A stretch of DNA of 64,000 nucleotides from UBA6107 sp964533735. Its GTDB lineage: Bacteria; Chloroflexota; Anaerolineae; Anaerolineales; Anaerolineaceae. The notes under the pieces are model-generated. The model was given only the letters and a program-made list of their open reading frames with translations, had not been told where the DNA came from and searched no databases. This document shows, one piece after another, positions 35,791-45,217 of the stretch. The stretch's first letter is position 1. Every line of letters starts with the position of its first letter. The DNA is taken from assembly GCA_964533735.1 (NCBI GenBank), contig CAZHMD010000002.1, positions 62,001-126,000 of the forward strand, given 5' to 3'. A program made the position numbers and the translations under genes.

Positions 35791-37161
35791 ATGTCAGAAA
35801 TTAAAATATTTCCATCCACGTTTGCCTGGGGAACCGCCACCGCAGCCTACCAGATTGAAGGCGCCACCCGGGAGGATGGGCGGGGGCAGTCCATTTGGGA
35901 TGCCTTTTCGCAAACCCCGGGCAAGGTGCTGAATGGTGACACTGGAGAGCTGGCATGTGACCATTATCACCGTTGGAAAGATGATATCCATATGATGAAA
36001 GACCTGGGTTTCAAGGCATATCGTTTTTCCATCGCCTGGCCCCGCGTCCTCCCGCAAGGCAGGGGCAGCGTGAACCAGGCAGGCTTGGATTTCTACAGCC
36101 AGGTGATTGACGAGCTGTTGACCGCTGGTATCCATCCAATGATCACGCTGTATCACTGGGATATCCCTACCGCCATTAACGGCGCATGGCTGGAACGCGC
36201 TGCGGTGGATGCCTTTACCGAATACACCGCTGTGGTTGCCCGTGCGTTTGGCGACCGGGTCAAGGAGTGGGTCACGATCAATGAGCCCTGGTGTGCCAGC
36301 ATCCTTAGTTACAAGCTCGGCATCCATGCCCCCGGGTTTACAAATCACTACCAGGCACTGGTAGCTGCCCACCACCTTCTGCTGGCGCACGGACGCGCAT
36401 TGCCTGTCCTGCGCGCGGAATGCCCTGGTGTACGCACTGGTATTGCTTTAAACCTGAGCCCCATTTACCCGCAGTCGAAATCGTTGGCGGATACCGCCGC
36501 TGCCCGTTACGCGGATGGTGAACTTGCCCGCTGGTTCCTCGATCCCCTCTACGGAAGGGATTACCCCGCAGATGTGATCGCTGATCTGAACCACGCTGGG
36601 GTGCTGAATACAACTTTACCGGATTTTATCCATCCGGGAGACATGGAAACTATCGCAGCACCCGCAGACTTTCTGGCGATTAACTACTACTCACGCAATG
36701 TTGTCAAAGCCACCCCCGGGTTCGAAAACAACCCCACCCGGCTTGACCATATTCCCGCTCCAAAAAACAACCAGACGGAGATAGGCTGGGAGATCTTCCC
36801 GTCAGGGTTGTTCGAGGTCCTCGACCGGGTCTACCGTGACTACAAGCCTGCCGCGATCATCATCAGCGAGAACGGCGCCAGCTACTCCGATGGACCGGAT
36901 GCCTGCGGAAAGGTGCGCGATCAAAAGCGCATTGACTACCTGCATGATCATCTGCTGGCGGTGTGGCAGGCGATTCAGGCTGGCATACCCGTAACCGGCT
37001 ACTACGCCTGGTCTCTGATGGACAACTTTGAATGGTCCCTCGGCTACTCGCAGCGTTTTGGCATTGTCCACGTGGATTACGCCACCCAAAAACGCACACC
37101 CAAAGACAGCGCCCTGTGGTATTCACAGGTGACCAAACAGAACGGCATAAGTGTGAGATAA
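35791..37161 (+). CDS. GH1 beta-glucosidase
   Basis: 456 residues, cytoplasmic (no signal). The acid/base is E165 in TINEPW and the nucleophile is E360 in ISENGA. The N-terminal FAWGTATAAYQIEGA and the C-terminal SLMDNFEWSLGYSQRFG are classic GH1 motifs, and the length is normal. It would hydrolyse cello-oligosaccharides to glucose in parallel with the phosphorylase. It is the last gene of the operon; no convincing rho-independent terminator follows within 70 bases. Confidence 0.95.
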   Translation: MSEIKIFPSTFAWGTATAAYQIEGATREDGRGQSIWDAFSQTPGKVLNGDTGELACDHYHRWKDDIHMMKDLGFKAYRFSIAWPRVLPQGRGSVNQAGLDFYSQVIDELLTAGIHPMITLYHWDIPTAINGAWLERAAVDAFTEYTAVVARAFGDRVKEWVTINEPWCASILSYKLGIHAPGFTNHYQALVAAHHLLLAHGRALPVLRAECPGVRTGIALNLSPIYPQSKSLADTAAARYADGELARWFLDPLYGRDYPADVIADLNHAGVLNTTLPDFIHPGDMETIAAPADFLAINYYSRNVVKATPGFENNPTRLDHIPAPKNNQTEIGWEIFPSGLFEVLDRVYRDYKPAAIIISENGASYSDGPDACGKVRDQKRIDYLHDHLLAVWQAIQAGIPVTGYYAWSLMDNFEWSLGYSQRFGIVHVDYATQKRTPKDSALWYSQVTKQNGISVR

Positions 37162-37234
37162 GGGATTGGGCGGGAAAACAGTCAGTGAATAACACTCCCA
37201 CTTACGAATTCTGTTAACCTTAAAATTTCCAGGA

Positions 37235-37276
37235 ACACTTGACATTATAGAACTTTTGTGCTATAATATCAAGTGT
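37235..37276 (+). promoter_or_regulatory. Symmetric, potentially bidirectional promoter
   Basis: Plus strand: perfect TTGACA (37239-37244), 17 bases, perfect TATAAT (37262-37267). The whole element is an inverted repeat: 37235-37250 and 37261-37276 match as reverse complements in 15 of 16 positions around a 10-base spacer. On the minus strand TTGATA (37272-37267), a 17-base spacer and TATAAT (37249-37244) form a second promoter over the same bases. Plus-strand transcription leads toward the nuclease gene; minus-strand transcription would run antisense to the end of the GH1 gene. Confidence 0.75.
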
Positions 37277-37763
37277 TTTGCCTTTAATACCTTGTTATCC
37301 GGGATAATTACTCGAATTGAATCAAATTGTTTTTTATCAAAACCCGTTGATATGTAGCTTTTTTGAATACAAAATGATTCGTTTCCCCTTTGTTCCCATT
37401 TTTTAAATTTTACGAAAACAATTAAAGTAATGATTGCAGGTATCCGGTAAAAACGGAATTAGTGACATGAAAAGGGGTAAACACAGGAGACCAGTTTGTC
37501 CAAAATGCTCTCTTTTACTCATTCCTTATTGTTTTATTTTGTGATTTTGCTACAATGAACACGTTGGGAAAATACCCCGATTTATTGATCTACAAGATAT
37601 TGCATAAGCACCAGTAACAACAATCTATACGTTCAGGGAGGCACGTTCAGGTTGTTCGGAATTCATTAGAAAGACCAATGAGTTCTGTTCTCATTTAACC
37701 TGTCGTCCTCTGAGTTTAACAAATGCACTTATCTCGTTATACCAACTCTACGCCGGAGGAAAC
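37277..37763 (+). other. Long leader or non-coding stretch before the nuclease gene
   Basis: About 490 bases without a credible coding frame lie between the symmetric promoter and the nuclease start. A second promoter-like pair is present: TTGTTT (37529-37534), 16 bases, TACAAT (37551-37556). The GGAGG right before the nuclease ATG is a good ribosome site. I recognise no known riboswitch or small RNA in it, but a strong promoter this far upstream leaves room for one. Confidence 0.45.
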
Positions 37764-40700
37764 ATGAAAAGGTTCGCAGCCAGGTTATTCTCACTCACCG
37801 TTGCCTTAAGCCTTGCACTTGGGATGATCAGTCAGATCAATAAACCTGCATTAGCTGCAGGTTCGATCAGCCTGTCAACCACAGGAGCAGCCTATACTCA
37901 AAATTTTGACTCCCTTGCTTCATCCGGGACATCCAGCACAGTTCCTACCGGTTGGGATTATTCCGAATCCGGGACAAATGCGAATACGTTGTACACAGCC
38001 GGAACAGGAAGCGGTACTGCTGGAGATACCTATAGTTTTGGGGCTGCCAGCTCAACAGAGCGGGCGTTTGGCGGATTATTGAGTGGATCTCTTACTCCAA
38101 CAATTGGAGCCTCTTTTACGAATAATACTGGTAGTCCTATAACATCTCTTGAGATTGCTTATACTGGCGAATTGTGGCGTCTTGGGGCATTGGGTGGTCG
38201 TACCGATCGCATCGATTTTCAGTATAGTACTGACGCAACATCACTTATCACAGGGATTTGGACAAATGTTGACCTTCTTGATTTCACCACTCCAAACACC
38301 ACAGGTACAACTACTGGCGCAAGAGACGGAAATGATGCTGCTTACCGAACATCGATAACAAACACAATCCCAGGGCTGATGATCGCAAATGGTGCATCAT
38401 TCTGGATACGATGGGTTGAGTACAATCCCTCAGGTTCTGATGACGGTCTCGCAGTAGACGATTTCTCACTCACTCCAATATTTACACCCATCGAACCAAA
38501 GATTAACGAGTTCTCAGCCAGTACCGCCGGCACGGACGTGGAATTCGTTGAAATTTTCGGCTCAGCGACGACAGATTACTCAGCCTATAAGATCCTTGAA
38601 ATCGAAGGGGACGCCTCCGGGCAGGGAGTTGTCGATGAAGTAATATCCCTTGGAACCACAGATACGAATGGCTTTTATCTGGCCAGTCTGGCAGCTAATG
38701 CGCTTGAAAACGGCTCTATTTCCCTTCTGCTAGTAAAGAACTTCTCTGGTGCACTTACTAATGATCTTGACACCAATAATGATGGCGTTTTTGATCTGAC
38801 CCCATGGACCGCGCTCACTGACTCCATCGGAGTGAATGATGGAGGCGTAGGTGATCTTACTTACGGGTTGCCTGCACTTACAGTTGCATACGATGGCATG
38901 TCATATGCCCCTGGTGGGGCATCACGCATCCCGGATGGTTACGATACTGAAGCAGCCGCCGACTGGGTGCGCAATGACTTTGACCTGGCCGGCATCCCTG
39001 GCAATACCGGGACATTAATCACAGGTGAAGCGCTCAACACCCCGGGAGCAACTAATGCCCTGGTTGTCCTGGACATTGCACCGACCATAGTCAGTAACTA
39101 CCCAACTAATGGCGCTGCGGATGTTCCGATGAATGCGAGCATTACGGTCACTTTCAGTGAACCGGTCACGATTGCTGCGGGTGGTGCAAATGTATTATGC
39201 ACCGTCAGCGGTGCACATCTCGTTGGACCTGGAATGTCTTCCGGAGATACCATCCTCACTCTTGACCCTTTACTTGACTTTACACCGCTGGAGTCTTGCA
39301 CCGTAACGGTAACAGCCTCTGCTGTCACTGATCAGGATGTCCCTCTTGACAATCTGGCTGCTGATTATTCATTCACCTTTACGGTTATGGCAGATCCCTG
39401 CACACTAACCTATACGCCAATTTATTCAATCCAGGGAACAACCGACCTGATGGCCCTAACCGGTACGCAAACCACCATGGGTGTTGTTGTAGGAGATTTT
39501 GAGGGTTCATCAGCACTACGCGGTTTCTTCATCCAGGATCCCACTGGTGATGCAAATAGCGCGACCTCGGACGGTATTTTTGTGTTTGAAGGCTCCAATG
39601 CCAATAGCGTTAACCTTGGTGATTTGGTGCGCGTAACCGGAACAGCAGCTGAATTCCAGGGGCAATCCCAGATCAGTATCGGAACACCAGTCATATGCAG
39701 TACTGGAAACACCATTACCCCTACTGACGTAACTTTACCGGTTGCGGATGCCACATTCCTCGAACGTTTTGAAGGTATGCTTGTCCGTTTCACGCAGCAG
39801 TTGTATGTAACCGAAAATTACTACCTCGGCCGCTTCGGTCAGGTAACACTCTCAAGTGGTGACCGTTTGCACACTCCCACTGCGCTTGCTGATCCAGGTG
39901 CTCCGGCATTGGCTTTAAACGCGTCCAATCACCTCAACATGATCATTGTGGATGACTCCACTAATAACCAAAACCCTGACCCGATCGTGTTTGGGCGTGG
40001 AGGTAATCCGCTTTCTGCATCCAACACCCTCCGCGGTGGCGATACCCTTACAAACCTGGTGGGTGTGCTCAACTACACTTACGGTGGTGACGCTACATAC
40101 AGTCCTAATGCTTACCGCGTCCGTCCGGTCACTTCCATGAGCGGATACTACAACTTCGCCGCTACCAACCCCCGCCCCACGTCTGCCCCTGCGGTCGGCG
40201 GAACAGCCACCATTGTCGGTATGAACGTTTTGAACTACTTTAATACATTCGGCGCAACATCCTGTACTTATGGTGTCGGTGGAGCGGTTACTGATGGATG
40301 TCGCGGTGCGGATAACTTGACAGAGTTTAACCGCCAATGGCCAAAAACTGTTGCGGCGATCATTGCAATGAATCCCGACGTGCTCGGGATAGCGGAGATG
40401 GAGAACGATGGTTACGGTCCTACAAGTGCCATCCAGGACCTGGTAACAAAACTGAATGCAGTTGCTGGCGCTGGTACTTATGCTTTCATCGACGTCGATT
40501 CAGTGACAGGCTTAACCAACGCCATGGGTGCTGATGCCATCAAGAACGGCATCCTCTACAAACCCGCCAGTGTTACACCAGTCGGTACGACGGCGGTGTT
40601 GAACACTACCTCATTCGTCAATGGTGGAGACGGTGAGCCCCGTAATCGCGTCTCTCTTCTGCAGGCATTTCAGGATAACAGCACAGGTGCCATCTTCCTG

Positions 40701-42125
40701 GCAAATGTAAATCACCTCAAGAGTAAAGGCAGTGCTTGTGATACGGCAGACGCAGGAGATGGGCAGGGAAATTGCAATGCTGTTCGCCTTGCGGCTGTCA
40801 ACGAATTGATCACCTGGTTTGGCATGGACCCTACCGGTACTGCCGATCCTGACATTATCATGCTTGGAGATCTAAATTCCTATGCTAAGGAAGATCCTAT
40901 TGTCGCACTCGAAGCTGCTGGATTTATCAATGCTGCGCACGCTTATCTGGGCGATGCAGCCTACTCCTATGTCTTTGATGAAAACGTTGGCGGTCTCGAT
41001 TACGCTATTGTATCGCCAACATTCTATTCACAGACATCCGGTGTTCAGGAATGGCATGTCAACGCAGATGAACCAGCCATATTGGATTACAACACCAACT
41101 ATAAATCAGCCGGGCTGCAAGCAAGCCTCTACGATTCAGGTTATTACCGCAATGGCGACCATGATCCTGTGGTAGTAGGGTTCAATCCTGATGGAAGCGG
41201 TCCAACTGCAGCCGTAACAGAGCCGCTTAATGGTCAGACTTTGACCGCAGGTATTCATGAGCTGACTGTTAAGTTCAATAAAGATGTTCTCCACGACGGA
41301 AGTGAATTCGCTGGAGACAATCCCGCCAATTACATGCTGGTGGAAGATGGAGCCTCGAACGTTTTCGATACCCTTACCTGCGCTATTGGCCCTCAAGCGG
41401 ATGATGTTGTATTCAGTGTGGATAGTGTAGTATACGACCCTACTACCTTCACTGCCGTCCTGACTGTCAATGGAGGCAACGATCTTCCGGAAGGGCGCTT
41501 CCGATTGTTCGTCTGCGGAACAGGTTCCATAAGAGACCCGTTAGGCAACACTCTGAATAATGGTGAATTTGACACAATCATGACCTTCGGCATTGCCATC
41601 CCGGCCGCTGCCGCCACCCTCATGCCGTCCACCGGGTTCGCCCCTGACCGTATTACTGACCTGCCAGCTCAGACAACCTCCTATGCCGGTTTAGGTGACC
41701 TGTGGCTTGAAATTCCCAGCTTGAAGGTTAAGACTGCCATCGTAGGTGTGCCAATCACCGACACTACCTGGGATGTCACCTGGCTTGGAAACCAGGCTGG
41801 GTGGCTGGAAGGCAGTTCTTATCCGACCGCGCAAGGGAACTCAGTCCTCACAGCCCATGTTTGGGATGCGCTTAATAAACCGGGTACCTTCTTCGCCATC
41901 AATAAACTTCAATACGGCCAGACTGTGATCGTTCATTCATACGGTAAGGAATATGTATATGAAGTGCGCCAGGTGCTGCAGGTTAATTCCTCGAACGTTA
42001 AAGCTATGCTCAAGGTTCAAGAAGACGCCTGGCTGACCCTTGTCACCTGCCAGGGATGGAATGAAACCTCTGAAGACTATAATTATCGAGTGCTCGTCCG
42101 TGCAGTCCTGGTTGATGTGAAATAA
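37764..42125 (+). CDS. Secreted ExeM/NucH-like nuclease with C-terminal sortase domain
   Basis: 1453 residues. A signal peptide (about 1-32) is followed by an N-terminal beta region, a lamin-tail-like domain (about 241-405), an Ig-like domain (about 437-545, DVPMNASITVTFSEPV), an OB-type region (about 555-670), an endonuclease/exonuclease/phosphatase domain (about 815-1135; motifs AEMENDG, NVNHLKSKG, IIMLGDLNSY, NGDHDPVV), another Ig-like domain, and at 1300-1453 a sortase-like domain. The last keeps the catalytic triad: His1365 in LTAHVWD, Cys1429 in TLVTCQGW, Arg1442 in NYRVLVRA. It probably degrades extracellular DNA; the fused sortase could anchor it or other proteins to the surface. A clear terminator follows. 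Confidence 0.9.
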   Translation: MKRFAARLFSLTVALSLALGMISQINKPALAAGSISLSTTGAAYTQNFDSLASSGTSSTVPTGWDYSESGTNANTLYTAGTGSGTAGDTYSFGAASSTERAFGGLLSGSLTPTIGASFTNNTGSPITSLEIAYTGELWRLGALGGRTDRIDFQYSTDATSLITGIWTNVDLLDFTTPNTTGTTTGARDGNDAAYRTSITNTIPGLMIANGASFWIRWVEYNPSGSDDGLAVDDFSLTPIFTPIEPKINEFSASTAGTDVEFVEIFGSATTDYSAYKILEIEGDASGQGVVDEVISLGTTDTNGFYLASLAANALENGSISLLLVKNFSGALTNDLDTNNDGVFDLTPWTALTDSIGVNDGGVGDLTYGLPALTVAYDGMSYAPGGASRIPDGYDTEAAADWVRNDFDLAGIPGNTGTLITGEALNTPGATNALVVLDIAPTIVSNYPTNGAADVPMNASITVTFSEPVTIAAGGANVLCTVSGAHLVGPGMSSGDTILTLDPLLDFTPLESCTVTVTASAVTDQDVPLDNLAADYSFTFTVMADPCTLTYTPIYSIQGTTDLMALTGTQTTMGVVVGDFEGSSALRGFFIQDPTGDANSATSDGIFVFEGSNANSVNLGDLVRVTGTAAEFQGQSQISIGTPVICSTGNTITPTDVTLPVADATFLERFEGMLVRFTQQLYVTENYYLGRFGQVTLSSGDRLHTPTALADPGAPALALNASNHLNMIIVDDSTNNQNPDPIVFGRGGNPLSASNTLRGGDTLTNLVGVLNYTYGGDATYSPNAYRVRPVTSMSGYYNFAATNPRPTSAPAVGGTATIVGMNVLNYFNTFGATSCTYGVGGAVTDGCRGADNLTEFNRQWPKTVAAIIAMNPDVLGIAEMENDGYGPTSAIQDLVTKLNAVAGAGTYAFIDVDSVTGLTNAMGADAIKNGILYKPASVTPVGTTAVLNTTSFVNGGDGEPRNRVSLLQAFQDNSTGAIFLANVNHLKSKGSACDTADAGDGQGNCNAVRLAAVNELITWFGMDPTGTADPDIIMLGDLNSYAKEDPIVALEAAGFINAAHAYLGDAAYSYVFDENVGGLDYAIVSPTFYSQTSGVQEWHVNADEPAILDYNTNYKSAGLQASLYDSGYYRNGDHDPVVVGFNPDGSGPTAAVTEPLNGQTLTAGIHELTVKFNKDVLHDGSEFAGDNPANYMLVEDGASNVFDTLTCAIGPQADDVVFSVDSVVYDPTTFTAVLTVNGGNDLPEGRFRLFVCGTGSIRDPLGNTLNNGEFDTIMTFGIAIPAAAATLMPSTGFAPDRITDLPAQTTSYAGLGDLWLEIPSLKVKTAIVGVPITDTTWDVTWLGNQAGWLEGSSYPTAQGNSVLTAHVWDALNKPGTFFAINKLQYGQTVIVHSYGKEYVYEVRQVLQVNSSNVKAMLKVQEDAWLTLVTCQGWNETSEDYNYRVLVRAVLVDVK

Positions 42126-42144
42126 ATCCCCATTTCAACAAAAT

Positions 42145-42169
42145 GACCGGGGTAATACCCGGTCTTTTT
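42145..42169 (+). terminator. Rho-independent terminator after the nuclease gene
   Basis: GACCGGG (42145-42151) pairs with CCCGGTC (42158-42164), followed by TTTTTG. It separates the nuclease gene from the glycan cluster. Confidence 0.8.
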
Positions 42170-42206
42170 GTTATTTGGATTATCTTGTGCAATAATTAGA
42201 AAGCCA

Positions 42207-44051
42207 ATGCCAAAAAGAAATTCACTACTTACCTCATTCATCTCCAACAAGAAATTGCCCTATTACATTGCAGGTATTGGGCTTGCGCTTTATATTGCAC
42301 AAACTGCACTTTTCACTCAAATCCGTTTGCCCAATATGGATGAAGGAGCTTATCTGTTTAAGGGTCTTCAGTACGCTCGCGGTGCAACAGTGCCATTTGA
42401 GCAGTACAGTTTCTGGACCAATAAAATGTATCTCACTTTTTATCTATTCGGGTGGATCCAGCGGATTTTTGGACCGGGGTTATTGGCAGCGAGGCTCTTT
42501 GCCGCAACTCTCGGCGTTTTTTCAGTAATCGGTATTTGGATCATGGTACGCCGCTTCAGTAACAATTGGCTGGCTGCTGCATCAGTGTGGGCTATGGCAT
42601 TAAACCCGACATTGATAAGTATTTATAGTATCGGGAATTCACAGGTTGTGGTCATTTTCTTCCTGGTTTGGTGTCTCGTGTTTTTACTGGGCGAAGGTCG
42701 GAAAAACTGGGAGATCGTGATAGGTGCCGTTCTGGCCGCCATTATGGTCTTAAGCAGAGAAAACATGATCTTTGTTCTCCCGCTATTCGCAATATATGCT
42801 TTCTGGCAACATGGAAAAAAGAAAGGTATCCTCGCCCTTGTGTCTTTGAGTACCATCCTGGTAATAGGACACCTGGTTTTTTGGCCGGAAATCCTTTACT
42901 TGTGGATAAGGTGGCTCCCATTTAATTTGAGCTTGGATTTTCCTTTCACTTCTATCAGCACTCCTGATGTTGAATCTTCCTCCCTTGCTTCACGAATTCA
43001 TAGCCTCGGACTGGCAATCCGGGTTTTCTTTGTCCCCATAGCAGCTATTCTTACCACCTTAATCCTGTGGGTAAAAAAGATTTCCTGGAAATCACCAGTA
43101 AATTTCAAAACTGCAGTATTCCTGGTAACAGTGCTTCTCGTTTTAATTGCAAGCCACACTTGGGCATCCATTGGGAATGATTATTGTGTATATTGCAGCA
43201 CAAATTATTACGCGTTTTTTATGCCTATTGGGTTGATTTTATTTGCTGTTAGTCAACCCTCATTTTCGCACAAACCTTCAGTTGTCCGGTTAATCGCCTT
43301 AATCTTTTTGCCTTTGGTATCTGGTGCATTAATCGGTTTTTCATATTTCGAAAGTTTCGGTTATTCGCTTATGAAGTTTAATGTTCCCAGGGTAAGAGAA
43401 GGAAGGATCCTTCCCGGAACAGTTGAACTTTGGCAGATGCTCAATAACAAGTATCAAATGTCGTATGAGTCAGCGCGGATGATCCTTCCAACCCTTCTGG
43501 GACTTTTGATTGGTATCGCGTTCTTGTTATTGTTCTGGATAATCTACCGAAAGACGCAATTTAGGAATAAAGTGAGTTTCCCATTTTTTTCAAGTCTGGC
43601 GATAATGGTCGTCGTTTTCTTATTCTCTCCAGCACTGTCCTGGCCAACACAAGAGGCATTTAGTAACATCAGCGTAACAAGTGCCTATAAAAGAATGGGA
43701 GAAGCTGTGGCTCAATCTACTGTGCCTGGGGAAAAAGTGTATATTGATGGACTTACTACTGCCATTCCGTTGATATACACTGAAGGTCTTGAATATCTTC
43801 CTCCACAGATAAATGTGCACTTCTCCTTCGTTGAAGCCCCTGATTCCGATGCCCTTTTAAGGGTTGGGTTTTGGAACGAAAAAATAGCCCGGGATTGGAG
43901 GAGACAATCCAAATTATTTATCATCGGGCAGGAGGAATTTGCCAATTGGTTGGAGTTTATTGAACGAGCAGGACTTATCGAGGTTCCGGTAGATATCAAT
44001 TACGCAAAAATGCCTGATTCCTCAAGACTATACATTTTCAAAAAACCTTGA
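42207..44051 (+). CDS. Polytopic membrane glycosyltransferase (GT39/ArnT-like)
   Basis: 614 residues from the ATG at 42207; an open frame extends 39 bases upstream but that overlaps the preceding terminator. It has many hydrophobic helices (about 10 or more), with an acidic residue pair region early on (LPNMDEGAYLFKGLQYARG) at the position where GT-C transferases carry their catalytic Asp/Glu in the first external loop. Such enzymes move a sugar from a polyprenyl-phosphate donor to an acceptor outside the membrane. The next gene encodes a GT2 protein of the type that makes such donors. Exact family and acceptor are not certain. Confidence 0.8.
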   Translation: MPKRNSLLTSFISNKKLPYYIAGIGLALYIAQTALFTQIRLPNMDEGAYLFKGLQYARGATVPFEQYSFWTNKMYLTFYLFGWIQRIFGPGLLAARLFAATLGVFSVIGIWIMVRRFSNNWLAAASVWAMALNPTLISIYSIGNSQVVVIFFLVWCLVFLLGEGRKNWEIVIGAVLAAIMVLSRENMIFVLPLFAIYAFWQHGKKKGILALVSLSTILVIGHLVFWPEILYLWIRWLPFNLSLDFPFTSISTPDVESSSLASRIHSLGLAIRVFFVPIAAILTTLILWVKKISWKSPVNFKTAVFLVTVLLVLIASHTWASIGNDYCVYCSTNYYAFFMPIGLILFAVSQPSFSHKPSVVRLIALIFLPLVSGALIGFSYFESFGYSLMKFNVPRVREGRILPGTVELWQMLNNKYQMSYESARMILPTLLGLLIGIAFLLLFWIIYRKTQFRNKVSFPFFSSLAIMVVVFLFSPALSWPTQEAFSNISVTSAYKRMGEAVAQSTVPGEKVYIDGLTTAIPLIYTEGLEYLPPQINVHFSFVEAPDSDALLRVGFWNEKIARDWRRQSKLFIIGQEEFANWLEFIERAGLIEVPVDINYAKMPDSSRLYIFKKP

Positions 44052-44257
44052 AATTGCAAGTTTTCTCAACAAAATAAATGAATATGACCGTTCAGTTTTT
44101 TTCATGTAGAGTAACTTAAGTGAATACCCTTTCAGAGTTATTATCGATTTATTAAACAATTATCGTAACCTTCTTTCACTCAGGTATCCGTATATGTGTG
44201 CCTTTTATTCAAGTGTACAATTAGTAAACCCTTGACCTAATCTTGATTGGAATTGAT

Positions 44258-45214
44258 ATGAAGCTTTCGATCATCTCTCCGGTTTTTAATGAAGCAGATA
44301 ATCTTCGTGAGTTGTTTAGCTCCCTCATAAAAATCCTAACCCCGCTTGGGTATGATTGGGAACTGGTACTTGTGGACGATGGCAGTACAGACCAAAGCCT
44401 GGCCATTATGCGCGAATTCCTCGACCAACAAAAGTGCGTCATGCAAATTATCGAATTCCGCAGGAATTTTGGCCAAACTGCAGCAATTGCAGCGGGGATC
44501 GAATTTGCCCGGGGAGATATCATTATTCTCCTGGATGCTGACCTTCAGAACGACCCTACTGACATCCCATTGCTCTTGAAAAAGATGGACGAGGGTTTTG
44601 ATGTCGTCAGCGGATGGCGAAAGGACCGAAAAGATAATTTCTTACTTCGTACCATCCCTTCAAGAATTGCCAACAGTTTGATCTCCAGTGTAACCGGACT
44701 AAAACTTCATGATTATGGCTGCACCTTAAAGGCATATAAGCGGGAATTCCTCGGCATGTTCCGGTTGTATGGAGAAATGCACAGGTTTATTCCAGTCTAT
44801 GCTGAAGCCTCCGGTGCCAAAGTGGCAGAGGTTGTCGTACACCACCACCCGCGAAAAAATGGAAAAAGTAATTACGGTCTGGACAGAACAATAAAAGTGA
44901 TCCTTGATATGTTTACGGTTAAATTCTTGATGGCTTATTCTGCCAAACCGATGCGGCTTTTTGGGGGAGTTGGACTTGGCTTAATGATTCTAAGTACAGC
45001 AGTCCTACTCTTTCTTGCGGTTCGAAAGATCATTCTAACAACCTCGGTCATGGAATCACCACTTTTCGTCATTAGTGTCCTGATGTTTATCCTGGGATTC
45101 ATTTCCATTCTATTGGGAATGATTGCAGAATTACTGATCAGGACTTACTACGAAACCCAAGGAAAATCCACATATGCCATCCGCGCAATAGCCAAATCTA
45201 GACCAGAAGATTAA
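44258..45214 (+). CDS. GT2 polyprenyl-phosphate sugar transferase (GtrB/DPM1-like)
   Basis: 318 residues from the ATG that opens MKLSIISPVFNE, the usual GT2 N-terminus; the frame is open 15 bases further from a TTG. The GT2 domain has the VDDGSTD and LLDADLQNDP metal/nucleotide motifs. Two C-terminal membrane helices (about 232-255 and 268-295) place it in the GtrB/ArnC/DPM1 group, which loads a hexose from a nucleotide sugar onto a polyprenyl phosphate. It would supply the membrane transferase encoded just upstream. About 200 AT-rich bases without a gene separate the two. Confidence 0.9.
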   Translation: MKLSIISPVFNEADNLRELFSSLIKILTPLGYDWELVLVDDGSTDQSLAIMREFLDQQKCVMQIIEFRRNFGQTAAIAAGIEFARGDIIILLDADLQNDPTDIPLLLKKMDEGFDVVSGWRKDRKDNFLLRTIPSRIANSLISSVTGLKLHDYGCTLKAYKREFLGMFRLYGEMHRFIPVYAEASGAKVAEVVVHHHPRKNGKSNYGLDRTIKVILDMFTVKFLMAYSAKPMRLFGGVGLGLMILSTAVLLFLAVRKIILTTSVMESPLFVISVLMFILGFISILLGMIAELLIRTYYETQGKSTYAIRAIAKSRPED

Positions 45215-45217
45215 CTA

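Noticed and set aside
35794..36390. Minus-strand open frame (198 codons) inside the GH1 gene
   Set aside because: It overlaps the conserved GH1 barrel, with no start signal and no family resemblance. The candidate minus-strand promoter at 37244-37272 is too far away and reads into the end of GH1 first.
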